A DNA stretch of 64,000 nt, from positions 24,259-88,258 of the forward strand of contig CAUDNR010001791.1 of assembly GCA_958430865.1 (NCBI GenBank). Reading direction: 5' to 3'. This document shows, in pieces, positions 24,207 to 35,353 of this stretch. Positions within the stretch are counted from its first letter, which is position 1. Each line of letters begins with the position of its first letter. Under the pieces are notes generated by a model. The model saw only the letters and a list, made by a program, of their open reading frames with translations. It had not been told where the DNA came from and made no database searches. A program made the translations under genes and the position numbers. The DNA comes from Entrophospora sp. SA101. Taxonomy: Eukaryota > Glomeromycota > Glomeromycetes > Entrophosporales > Entrophosporaceae.

Positions 24207-25446
24207 CTAATTATGTAAAATCCTTGCAAGTTCTTGTTTTTGATGATCAGTTAATTTAGTAGGAAATTTAACATCATATTTTATTACTAAATCACCTTTT
24301 TTAGTCTGTTCTTTTGTTGGCATACCTTCATTTGCAAAAATTTGTTCATAACCAGGTCTTATAACAGCGTTATAATTAGATATCGCCAAATTTCTATTAT
24401 CTAAGGTATTTATGGTTTTCTTAAAACCGGTAAGAGCCTCAAGTAAAGTTAAAGTGACTGTTATTAGTAAATTGTCACCATTTCTTGTGAATAGCGGATG
24501 AGGTTTTTCTTCTAAAATTACAACAATATCTTGTGTTTCACCAGTTGGTAATTCATCACCTGATTTGGGAAACCTGAATTTTGTACCGGCTTTCAAACCA
24601 GGTCTTACATTCATTTCCAAAATTTTGTCAGTAAGTGTTTGTTTACCAGTTGCGCCGACAATTGTTTTTCGAGAGACTTTGAGTTTTTTAGCAGTACCTT
24701 TATATATTTCTTCGAGTGTTAATGATAATGTATGTTTAACTTCTAATGTTCCTGTACCATTGCCATGTGATCTTTTATTACCATCAGGTCTTGAGCCACC
24801 TACATCAAATTCAGGTCCAAATCCTGCAAAATCATTACCGAATGAAGACTGAAAGAATTGACTAAAAATATGATTTGGATCGGATGGTTTAAATCCATTA
24901 AATCCGTCAGATCCTATATTAAATTGATAGATAAATGAATCATTGATTAAATATAAAAAATAGTCATCAAACAATTAAATTTATTTACCCGAAGTGAATG
25001 TTGTATATGATGTTCTACCGCCTGGAAATCCACCTGGAAATCCACCTGGGAAACTACCTGGAAAACTACCTGGAAATCCACCTGGAAATCCTCCAGTGAA
25101 TCCACTACCGTCTGATGATGACGATGATGATGACGGCGGTGGTGCGCCTTTCAATCCTTCTTCGCCATATATATCATAAATCTCTCTTTTTTGTTTATCA
25201 CTTAATACTTCATAAGCTTCGCTGATTTCCTTGAACTTTTTTTCTGCTTGTTCTTTATTACTTTGATGTCTGTCTGGATGCCATTTAAGAGCTATTTTAT
25301 GAAATTAATATAAATAAATGATAAGAGCGAAAGACATTTATTTGCAAATATTTTCAATATTTACCTAATTTTTTATAGGCTTTTTTAATAGCTTCTTCGT
25401 CAGCGTTCTTATCAACTTCTAAAATTTGATAATAGTTTTTTCCCAT
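24207..25446 (-). CDS. Class B DnaJ/Hsp40 co-chaperone (Sis1/DNAJB type)
   Basis: Three exons (25365-25446, 24989-25291, 24207-24913) join in phase to 363 residues. The J domain starts [20 protein letters not shown] and contains the HPD tripeptide (KWHPDRHQ) that triggers Hsp70 ATP hydrolysis. A Gly/Phe-rich linker follows, made of about seven PGGFPG/PGSFPG-like units, then two beta-sandwich client-binding domains ([39 protein letters not shown]) and a C-terminal dimerisation region ([14 protein letters not shown]). There is no zinc-finger CXXCXGXG block, so it is class B rather than Ydj1-like. The short first exon ends after 27 codons. It probably acts in cytosol and nucleus with Hsp70. Confidence 0.93.
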
Positions 25447-26968
25447 TATTGTTGAATATTTATAATCTTGCGTTTTGTTATTATTTTGTGTTGAAGGGCA
25501 AAGAATTAATAAGTTATTTACTTCAATTGATGACCATGTGAAAAAAAAGAAAACCACCTTGATAAAAAATACTAGTATTAATAAATGTTGTTTCTTTCGC
25601 GATAAAAAAAAATTTAATTTAATATTAAACTATGAAGTAATTTTACTAGAACATTCCATGAATATTTAATCACGTGCACGCACAAAAATTCTGCATTTAA
25701 AATATAGATTACACGTGACTAGAAAATTTAACATTTGAAATTATATATACATAATAACTTCACAAAAAAAGGTTAGTCCGAAAAATAATATCAGTAACCA
25801 GAGAAAAAATTTGGATAGAGAGATGCAATGAGGTGATAAAGTGGGAGAAGGAAATAGGAATAGAAAAAAATATGAAGTATAAAACAAAAATAATTAATAA
25901 CACAGGTACTAGTGATGGTATTGATGATCATAAAAATATCAATAATAGTAATAATAAAAATAATGTTGAAAATACTAGTAATCAAAGTGTAAATAATATC
26001 AACAAATTAAGTATTAGTATAATAAAAAATTATATAGAAAAGGGGATGAGTATGGAGGGTAGTTGTGGGGTTTTCTTGGGACATTAGGTCTGGACCACCC
26101 CCATGTATATTATACGTGTGGTTGGGGTGTTACACATCAGTATAAACACAAACATAGTTGAGCACACTTATAAAAAACTACAGTCCGGGTTCTTTCCAAA
26201 TTTAGGTATAGAAATTTGCGCCTCTTTGTCGATCAATTCATATATTTTTCATATGTTACAAATGAGTTAACGTGATACTTTGTGCTTGTTGAAAAAAAAT
26301 TTTTTTTAAAAAAATTACTATTATAATTATTTAAATAAATACTACAATATTTTCTCTTCCATAATCTGTTAAAAATCTATAAAAATCTATTGTTTTCCTC
26401 AAAGTATACTTTGTTTAAAATTCAAGAAATTCTGTAACAGAAGTTCAAATGATTTGGTTTTTTACTCAATTTACTAACTTATTTATTTTATTTTTTAATT
26501 TTAGTGAATAAAATGCTCGCTAGTGACTTACCTTGTTTACTTGTTCAAAAATATCAAATTGAAACCATGTGATGATACTAATAGTGATGATAGATGAGCA
26601 TCAGGAAATAAAGCAAGCAAATGAGCATGTAAAAATATTTGATAATTATTCAATCTGTGTTATCAAATTGTTACTTCTAATTTTCTTGAAAAATTAAAAG
26701 CAGAGGACAATCCTTCAAGAGAAAGCCAACGGAAATGACTTAAATAACTATTGATGAAGATGCAGAAGAACACTGTAAACGTAATTCTTGGTTTATTTCA
26801 ATATGGAACTCAAATACAATTTTTTTTACATAATAATAATAAATGCAATAGTTAAGTTCTAATTTCCAACCTTTAAATGTTTATTACATATTTTGTTTAT
26901 AGAAAAGTATTAACTTCAAATTTGCTTTTTAAAGATTATTTTCATAATAATAATAAACATTTTACCTA
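25447..26968. other. Intergenic with an Asn-rich frame, left of the large gap
   Basis: A plus-strand frame at 25833-26087 encodes 84 low-complexity residues (many Asn, Ile, Lys). Without splice or family support I leave it uncalled. CACCCCCATG and GGTTGGGGTGTTACAC are at about 26095-26135. The remaining sequence up to the gap shows no gene. Confidence 0.3.
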
Positions 26969-27571
26969 NNNNNNNNNNNNNNNNNNNNNNNNNNNNNNNN
27001 NNNNNNNNNNNNNNNNNNNNNNNNNNNNNNNNNNNNNNNNNNNNNNNNNNNNNNNNNNNNNNNNNNNNNNNNNNNNNNNNNNNNNNNNNNNNNNNNNNNN
27101 NNNNNNNNNNNNNNNNNNNNNNNNNNNNNNNNNNNNNNNNNNNNNNNNNNNNNNNNNNNNNNNNNNNNNNNNNNNNNNNNNNNNNNNNNNNNNNNNNNNN
27201 NNNNNNNNNNNNNNNNNNNNNNNNNNNNNNNNNNNNNNNNNNNNNNNNNNNNNNNNNNNNNNNNNNNNNNNNNNNNNNNNNNNNNNNNNNNNNNNNNNNN
27301 NNNNNNNNNNNNNNNNNNNNNNNNNNNNNNNNNNNNNNNNNNNNNNNNNNNNNNNNNNNNNNNNNNNNNNNNNNNNNNNNNNNNNNNNNNNNNNNNNNNN
27401 NNNNNNNNNNNNNNNNNNNNNNNNNNNNNNNNNNNNNNNNNNNNNNNNNNNNNNNNNNNNNNNNNNNNNNNNNNNNNNNNNNNNNNNNNNNNNNNNNNNN
27501 NNNNNNNNNNNNNNNNNNNNNNNNNNNNNNNNNNNNNNNNNNNNNNNNNNNNNNNNNNNNNNNNNNNNNNN
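26969..27571. other. Assembly gap (about 603 N)
   Basis: A run of ambiguous bases inside the chitin deacetylase-like gene. The right flank of the gap is the same 79-bp segment found at 1804-1882, which probably helped break the assembly. Confidence 1.
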
Positions 27572-28587
27572 CTGGATTGTGTTCTATTAATAAATGCTCA
27601 AAAGCAAAGAGGACACATGAAGTACAACTTATGGCTTGATCATTCCAATTTAAATCGTAAGTTGGATCTTGTTGAGACATCCAATCAAAGGTATCGTGAT
27701 CCCATATGACAGACTTATAACCCAACTGTTTTGCTATATTCCTTACACGATCATCATAATCACCTCTTGGCGGTCTCATATATTTGGGAGTAAGTCCGGT
27801 TATTTCTTTGATGATTTTTTCGGTCCATTTTAATTCAGCTATGATTACTTCGTTTGTTTGGGTCGTTAATGATGTGTGTGACCAAGTGTGAATTCCGATT
27901 TGATGCCCTATTAATTATTTTTATTAATATTTATTAATATTTATTTTATTATATAAATGAATTATTTTTTTTTTGTACCTTCTTTAGATGCTCGCAATAA
28001 AACATCCGGATGATTTGTAGCTCTGGAACCAATAACAAAAAATGTTGCTTTCAAACCCTTCGACCCAAGATAGTCTAAAATTGTTGGTGTAAATGGTCTA
28101 CAATAATAATAATAACAATAAATAAAATAAAATAAAATAAAATAAAATAATTTTTTTTATACTTGAAAAAATAAAAATAAACTTACGAAGGACCATCATC
28201 ATATGTAATACCCCAATCTTTTTTTTTTTATAAAATATAAATTAGATGACGAAGAAAAATCAAATTTTAAGAACATAAATATTTTTTTTTTTATTAAAAA
28301 GTTTTACCTCCTTTTTGAGGACAAATTTTAACATCAGTCTCATTTTTTACACAATTAGTACATGACCAATAACAAAATGGATCTTTAGGATCACAAGGAT
28401 CGCCTACTTTTCTGACAGGAGCATTTGGAACTTTAGAAGAGTCAACAAGAGCAGTCCAAGCTGCGACAGGTGGCGGCGGCGTATCTACTGGAGGGTAACC
28501 AGGTCTTTGAGCCTCTATAGCTATTGGTGATAATGCTAACAAATAAATGGCAGTTCCAAATAATAATAATAATGAATTTCTAAACAT
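27572..28587 (-). CDS. Secreted polysaccharide (chitin) deacetylase, CE4/NodB, 3' end lost in gap
   Basis: Starts at ATG 28587 with a signal-peptide-like N-terminus (SLLLLFGTAIYLLALSPIA), then a Pro-rich and Cys-containing stretch (CDPKDPFCYWSCTNC). Exon 1 ends near 28298. Short following exons give DWGITYDDGPS (NodB motif 1, metal and catalytic Asp), PFTPTILDYLGSKGLKATFF, GIHTWSHTSL (motif 2, the two zinc histidines), and MRPPRGDYDDRVRNIAKQLG (motif 3), then WDHDTFDWMSQQDPTYDLNW. CE4 enzymes remove acetyl groups from chitin or chito-oligomers; a secreted fungal one would act on the cell wall. The last part, from WNDQAIS on, is the segment shared with 1804-1882 and then the gap, so the true C-terminus is unknown. 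Confidence 0.87.
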
Positions 28588-29585
28588 TTTTCTCTAAAAC
28601 GTGAATAAAAAAGAAGGTAATTATTTCAAAGAAAATTTTTTTTGTTTATTTATTTTGGTAGTTGGCTGGTTAGTGTATCTGTTCAACAGAGAACTAAAAA
28701 AAAATTCTATGAAAATAAAGAAAGATTCTCTGAAGAAAATTCTAATTAGTGAAAAAAATTTAAAAATGAAGAGTCGTCAACTAATAGCTTTATATTTTTT
28801 TTTGATATTTATACAGTTTTTAGAAATTAATATTAATATGGTTATTATGATTAATTTACGCGACAATTGGATAATTAAAATTATTTATTTAATTAACTAT
28901 ATAAATCGAATTAAATTTTTAATTTCATGTATATAAAAAATAATAATAGCATACATTCAAATTTTAATTTTAAAAAGTTTTTTAAATCCTGAAATTAATT
29001 CTATTCACCAAAGAATGAAGCGCCAAGCTTGCCAAGGAAAAAATTATTTATCTATGTCATATAATGACGAATTTAGTTTATACAATTCTATTTTTGGAAT
29101 AAATTATATGGTTTTACTTACTCTTGGCTACAACAATGAAAAAAAAAATTTATTATTATTATTTATTATTATGAATCGGCTGTTTTATCAGATAGATGAT
29201 CCTGATAATGTAAGATCAATTAGAACCATGATCGGGAAACTGATAAAAATAGATTTTATTTATTTATTAAGAAACTAACTGGTTACTCCTAAAGCCTTCA
29301 ATATTGGTTACTCAGTTTCAAATACGACGCTCCTTATGTTTGAAAACGATAATAACCCTCCCATTACAAATACTTGCTTCATTCTTCCTCTAATCTTTCC
29401 AGTCCTCTTATTATTGTTACCAACAACACTTTCAACTTCAATCGAATATTCTGTCTGCTGCCAATTTATAATTTTAACTTTAAAAAAAAACAATTGTAAT
29501 AAAAAAAAATCTGTGACATACATAAAAAATAAACTAGAAAGGGTAATCCTATATATATATACAGTGTAGGTCATCTAAAGACATC
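28588..29585. other. Intergenic
   Basis: AT-rich frames at 28601-28936 and 29015-29278 encode no recognisable domain. I see no supported gene. Confidence 0.3.
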
Positions 29586-29893
29586 AAAAAAATCGTCCAA
29601 CTTCAAACCAAAGGCTTTTTTTTTTATTAATAAAATTGAAAAAACTCTATTTTTGCAATCTTTACTGTTGTATGTGAAATTGAAATTATGTGAAATTGAA
29701 ATATTATGGAATGGGGTGAAATTCTGATTGGCTAATTTGATTTTCACATATGTAAATTTGATTTTCACATATGTGAATTGCGAATTCACATAATTTCATT
29801 TCCACGTACAACAGAACCGAAGCAACAATGAAATAGAGAGCTTTTTTAATAATAAAAAAAAGCCTTTGTGGTTTGAAGTTGGACGATTTTGCT
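29586..29893. mobile_element. Foldback MITE with about 110-bp arms
   Basis: Left arm from 29586 (AAATCGTCCAACTTCAAACC, then AAAGGC and a T run). The right arm, ending near 29893, reads on the opposite strand AAATCGTCCAACTTCAAACC followed by ACAAAGGC and a T run. The arms stay alignable over roughly 110 bp with a few indels, to TGTGAAATT..ATTATGTGAA. The centre (about 29733-29776) is a tandem of about 21 bp containing GATTTTCACATATGT twice. There is no coding capacity. It is a non-autonomous foldback-type element; target-site duplications are not clear. Confidence 0.75.
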
Positions 29894-30880
29894 ATCAAAT
29901 ATGACAATATGATCCTTCCTATTTGGGAAAGGATCACTGAGACTCGTGTGAAATTGAGTGCGGGCGCGTATGTTATATAAAAAATGCACACATTTTGTTG
30001 ATCAAAAAAATTTTTTAGTGAATTTAAACTATTTATTCTTTTTTATTTGTCCAATGTTCATATTCTTTTTCAAAATTTAAAATCTTGAATATCTAGACCA
30101 TTTAGTAAAATCATTAAATACTATTAAGCATTTTTAAATGAATAAATAGCAATAAAAAATTGTTTTTTTTATCTAGATTTTTTATTGATTTGATTGAACT
30201 GAAATATTGAATTTTAAAAAACATCTTGTATTTATGGTATTTTAATCAATAATCATCAATGACAAAAAATGGAATTATTCTAGTATAATAAATAAAAGTA
30301 TATTTGTTTATTTTTGGTTATTAATAAAAATAGAATTATACCTGAAACCATCAATGATTTATTGTTAACAAAAATGGAATTTTTGGTTATCAATAAAAAT
30401 AGAATTATTCTAATATAATAAAGTATGTTTGTAATAAATCTTAATTAATATATTAATTAATATAATTTTTTTCGATTTGTTACACGCACTGGACCAGAAC
30501 AAATTATCCCTTAAACGGTTAATCAGCTATTGATAGCCGATAAAATTTTTCTGATATAAAGGTTTTTCTGAGGGCATCACTTTCTTATACGATCAATCTA
30601 TAAATAAAAATCCGGTTGTTGTCCATGTGTTTCTCGTAAAATCTTCCTTAAAAGTTGGTCGATCGACTATTTTTATTTTGCAGATTGTTAAATTGACAAA
30701 TAAGAATGCAGGATCGGGATCAAAACTTTAATTTGTGTTTACCATTAAGAGATAAAATTCGGTTCAGAAAACCATTGTTATATTAATATATATTAATATA
30801 TATATATATATATTTTCGTATACAATCAACAAATAATACATTACTATTACTAACAATTTTACATTCTTCAAATTAAAAAA
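29894..30880. other. Intergenic
   Basis: AT-rich, with partial direct repeats such as TTTTTGGTTATYAATAAAAA at about 30313 and 30382. TTGTTACACGC at about 30478 recurs at 19938 and, as TTGTTACACGA, at 51750. A TA-rich tract at about 30780-30812 is present. No gene. Confidence 0.3.
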
Positions 30881-31105
30881 ATGCCAAAACGAAGTAAACA
30901 AGCTGCACATTTAAGTAATGCTAGAAATGTTAAAAAAACAAAGTCAGATGAATAAAAATGCATCAAGTGAAAAAGAAATTGATTATAATGATTTCGTTTA
31001 TGAGACTGACGATTCTGGTGATGAATGGTTTAATGAAAGCATGTTCGAATTGTTCGTTTTATTCGTTTATTCGAGTAAAAATTTATTTGAATACTCAAAT
31101 TCATA
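30881..31105 (+). pseudogene. Short decayed ORF, MPKRSKQAAHL type
   Basis: ATG 30881 begins a basic frame (MPKRSKQAAHLSNARNVKKT) that meets a stop after 24 codons. After a shift, another frame continues with KNASSEKEIDYNDFVYETDD and SGDEWFNESMF before running into the ATTCG-rich repeat (31041-31117). A basic start followed by an acidic stretch suits the N-terminus of a transposon-derived or nuclear protein, but I cannot name a family. It is truncated and frameshifted, so it is called a pseudogene. Confidence 0.4.
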
Positions 31106-31117
31106 ACGAATACAAAA
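31041..31117 (+). repeat. ATTCG-rich dispersed repeat, second copy
   Basis: Resembles the reverse complement of 22588-22660. It truncates the ORF beginning at 30881. Confidence 0.5.
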
Positions 31118-31812
31118 TGATTGAGTCATGTGATGTTATAATCCCGTGACACCAAAGAGTATCATTACTATTTTGGGATTTGAAGATTTGGCAGTACGCA
31201 CAGTATTAGATGGCGCGCACTATATATATACTTATTTTTGCTCCAGAAAAGATTTAATATCTAGCTGCAGAACTAACTTGAGCTCGAGAATTTTATCTCC
31301 AAGATTTCTTTTTCATTATTAAACTTACTGTGTGGGATTTGATGACGATTGCGAGTTGAAGACATTCAATTGTTTTACGTTTGACTATTATACTTCCTGC
31401 GACATATCGTTTAACTATTAGAGCTTTCTCGAATCACACTTTTATACGCACAGACAAGTAATTTTATCACAAACAGAAAAAAGTAAGATGTCTATATTTA
31501 GTTTAAATTTAATATTAAAATTTTGAATTCTTGCATTGTTGTAATTTTGAAAATATGTAATATTTAACGGAACAAAAATATTTGTTGGGATTGTCATGAT
31601 TCCAGGAAACATCTTGTTAAATCGGAAATCGAAGACTTAAAAGTTATGTTTGAATTTTTGATCAATGTGTATTGATTATATTTAAATTTATTAATTTACT
31701 ATTAATGGAAAAAATCATTTTTATGACAATTTTGATCCTATTGCAATAAATTTATTCTAATTATAATTTGTTTTTCTTCTTTGAAATTGAAAAGGAAGAA
31801 ATTTTAAATATT
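31118..31812. other. Intergenic
   Basis: No gene. ACTTCCTGCGACATATCGTT at about 31391 recurs with one change at about 51788, which suggests another low-copy dispersed repeat. Confidence 0.35.
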
Positions 31813-32684
31813 TTAAATACCTTCTAATCTTACATTTCTTGTTGCTGAAGGTATTGTTACGGTTATTCCATCCAATTCTTTCTTCATAACTATTTGACAC
31901 CCTAGCCTTGAACTAATTTATTAATTAATAAATTTTAAATTAACATCATATATTTCAAATAAATAAATAAATTGAGTCATACGTTTCTGTTAAACCAAAT
32001 GCCAAATCTAACATATCATTTTCTTCGTCTGTGGGTTCCTCTAATTTATTATAATATTCAGGATCAACAATAACATGACATGTTGAACATGCTAAAGATC
32101 CTTCACATGCACCTTAATAAAATAATATAAAATAATCATGATTTAATATAATCATTTTTAAAATAACATAATGTCAAAATAATTGCATATTATTACATAC
32201 ATTCCAGATCAATATCATTATCATGATCATGTGATATATCCATTATACTTTCACCTTCATTAGCTATTATTGTTTTTTTTTCTCCTTCAGGTGTAATAAA
32301 ATTAATTGCTACACTTATTTAAATAAATTGATTTCATGATTTAGAAATAAATTGATGCATGTTTTATTTAACAATTGAATTACTTACCCATCCTTATGGT
32401 TATTAGGAGAAGAAGCATTTTCTTTATGTTGATAAACTTGAAAATTATTTAAAATAAATAAATGAATAAATAAATAATATTTAATAAAAAACATAAAACA
32501 TTTAAATACCTTTAGAATTCGTGAAGTTTCGAAAGTGATAATAATAAGGTATCTTCACCGCTAAATCATTATTTAAAGTTTGATAACTGGTGAGAAGTTT
32601 AGTCGATTGTGTTTGCTTTATATAATTTATGTTTGAAAATCTATTAATTGTTGTAAATTTCAGTATGTTTGAGAAAGAATTCAT
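31813..32684 (-). CDS. Mitochondrial [2Fe-2S] ferredoxin (adrenodoxin/Yah1 type)
   Basis: Multi-exon gene from ATG 32684 to TAA 31813. The N-terminus ([20 protein letters not shown]) is rich in Ser, Asn, Arg and Lys and lacks acidic residues, as in a mitochondrial presequence. The mature part reads [20 protein letters not shown], then [19 protein letters not shown] with cluster cysteines spaced C-x5-C-x2-C, the acidic helix [17 protein letters not shown], and the fourth cysteine in [20 protein letters not shown]. Yah1-type ferredoxins donate electrons in mitochondrial iron-sulfur cluster assembly and in haem A and ubiquinone synthesis. The exon carrying the first cluster cysteine begins near 32112. 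All four ligands are present and the gene looks intact. Confidence 0.9.
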
Positions 32685-33413
32685 TTTATTCGAAAAATCG
32701 GATCAGTTAAATTGATCAACATTGTCCTTTTTCATACGTTATGTAACATTAAAAATGAAAAAATTTTTTATCAAAAATTTTTTTTTCAACTATCGTTAGC
32801 ATACATATATGTTTAAGGTAAAAAGATAATAATAATTTACGATTATATAAAGATAATGATGAAATAAATGTTGGCACCAGTCTGAAAAATGATGCAAAAA
32901 ACAACTTATTATGAATGCTTTGAAAATAATAATATACGCAATAAAAGCATTCCTGAATTATATAACCAATTATTTTTTATAATAATAGAAAGTTTGTAGA
33001 CTAATATTATATAAAATTTTTTTTATACAACAGGTATTGGCCGAAAGAGTAGAAAAATATGAATTGATAGATTGAAATTACAAAAAATATTTTTTTTATA
33101 AAGATGATTAAGGGATATAATATAACACTTATCAACTAAGTGTGATGAAACAATTGATAAGATTATAATTAATAATCTCATATATAAATATATATGAAAT
33201 ATTTTTTTCCAACAAACTATTATAATTTGACCTTGAAAATTTATTAAAAATAAGCAATATTTTTTTTTCACTTAAGTGAAAAATCATGTTGGCGAAAATT
33301 GTTTTTCAATTAACTTCATTATTATTTTAATAACATCGTCACGAGTAAATCTTGAGCCAGATTTTCCAACATAATTGATGATATTAGATGTGTTAGAAAA
33401 TACATGTTTTCAT
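32685..33413. other. Intergenic between the ferredoxin start and the remodeler end
   Basis: AT-rich. The frame at 33023-33271 has no features. It should include the ferredoxin promoter and the 3' UTR of the SNF2-type gene. Confidence 0.3.
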
Positions 33414-35274
33414 TTAATTATTTGAAACAAGTTGAGTAAATTTGGTATTGAATGCCTCCTATAATAATAATAATAATAATTATAATTATAAATAAATAAT
33501 CTTTTCATTAAATTCAAATAGAAGTAAAAAATTATTAATCAATGAATTACTTGTAAAATATTAGCATCTTGGTAGATTTCAGATTCATCCTCGTTAAAAG
33601 TACGAGCATTATCAAACATTAAAATCATGTCATTGAAAAATTCATCATAAGATTTGTAATGTCCACGATTAATACGTTTACGTAAAAGATTAAGAGATAC
33701 TGGTTTCTTGATTGCTTTATAATAAGATGGGTATTCTCTTCTATTAGGAAGATCAAGAAACAACTCGGCTCTTTTTCGTGGTTTTCTACAAAATAAAAAA
33801 TTTATTGAATTAGATAATTCAATGCGTAAATGTATAAATATATTATTAATATAATAACAATTGACTTACTCATCCGAGTTATCGATAAAGCTTTCAAGAT
33901 GAACAATACATTGATGAAACACTTTTTTCATTTTAATTGAAGAGCTTTGATCGACCATCTGTCTTTTCTATTATTCAAATGTTAAATATTAATTAACATG
34001 TCATTATGTATTATGACAATAATATAAGTAAATAATCTCACTGATTGTGGAATATCTTCATCATCTCCATCTCCATCATCTTCATCCTTTATGAAATCAA
34101 GTTTATGTTTTCTTGAGCTACGAGAAGAACTCGGTGTAGTAGAAGATCCAGAATCAGTAAATTTTTGTTTTAATCTTCGTGAATAATTATTACTACTGCT
34201 TGCTACATTGCTGTTATTCCCTTTAATTTCATTACCATCCTCATCACTAATTTTCATTTCCATTCTTTTTCTCCTATATTTCTTGCTACTAATCTTTTTT
34301 GGCTTTTCATCTCCTGATTCCATATCTTCTGCTTTACGTTTTCCTTTTCTGTCCCTTTGATTATGTTTTTTTACTTTCAATCCATCTTCCTGTTCCTCAT
34401 CTTCTTGCTCCTCTTCCAAATCAAAATCATCGGCAACTTCTTTTCCCTTACTTTTTTTTTCAAGGTATGCTTTTTTCTTTTTAGTAATTAAATCCGTCAC
34501 ATCCAAGTTCTTTTCAAGTGCCTTTATTTTATAAATATTTAAATACATATAAATACCTATGTATATAATCGCATATTTTTATTTAAATAAATATACCTTC
34601 AAGTATTGATCTTCAGTCAAACCATCATCATAGAAAACTTCTTTTCGCTGTCTTTGTCCTCTGCCATATTCTTCAACATTTTCAGATCTAATTTCTTGAT
34701 ATTCTGCTAAATACAAAGGAGGTAATTCATGTTCTTCAACTAATCTACTTTTCCTAATATTACTATTTCCTGAGCTTAGCCATTCTTTTTCTTCGTTTTT
34801 TTCTCTCTCATCATCAATCTCTCTAAAGATCCTTATTTCGTCATCACTGCGTGCCAAAATTTCATTAATTTCATCATTATCAAGAACTTCATTATCAAGA
34901 ACTTCATTTGTTTCATCATTATCTCCACTTTCTAATAATGATCTCTAATATAATATAAATTTAATAATTAATTAACTAATTACTTAATTAATTCAATGAA
35001 TGAATAAATAAATACACCATACCAAATATGCTTCACGTTCTTGAGCAGTACTTTTATGATCAAATTTTCCTGCTTGGATCACCTTCCCATCAATATCAAG
35101 TTTGAATTGAGCACGTGCTAAAATATTTTCTTCGATTGATTTTTGTGAAATCAATCGTAGAACTTTAACTTCATTCTTTTGCCCAATTCTATGAGCTCGA
35201 TCCTGAGCTTGCAAATCTTGATGAGGATTCCTAAGTAAATAAATTTATTATTATTATCATAAGGAATGAATATA

Positions 35275-35353
<79 letters not shown>

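Noticed and set aside
26877..27779. Continuous ORFs across the 603-N gap
   Set aside because: The residues are only N; the frame across the gap has no meaning. Only the deacetylase part right of 27571 is real.
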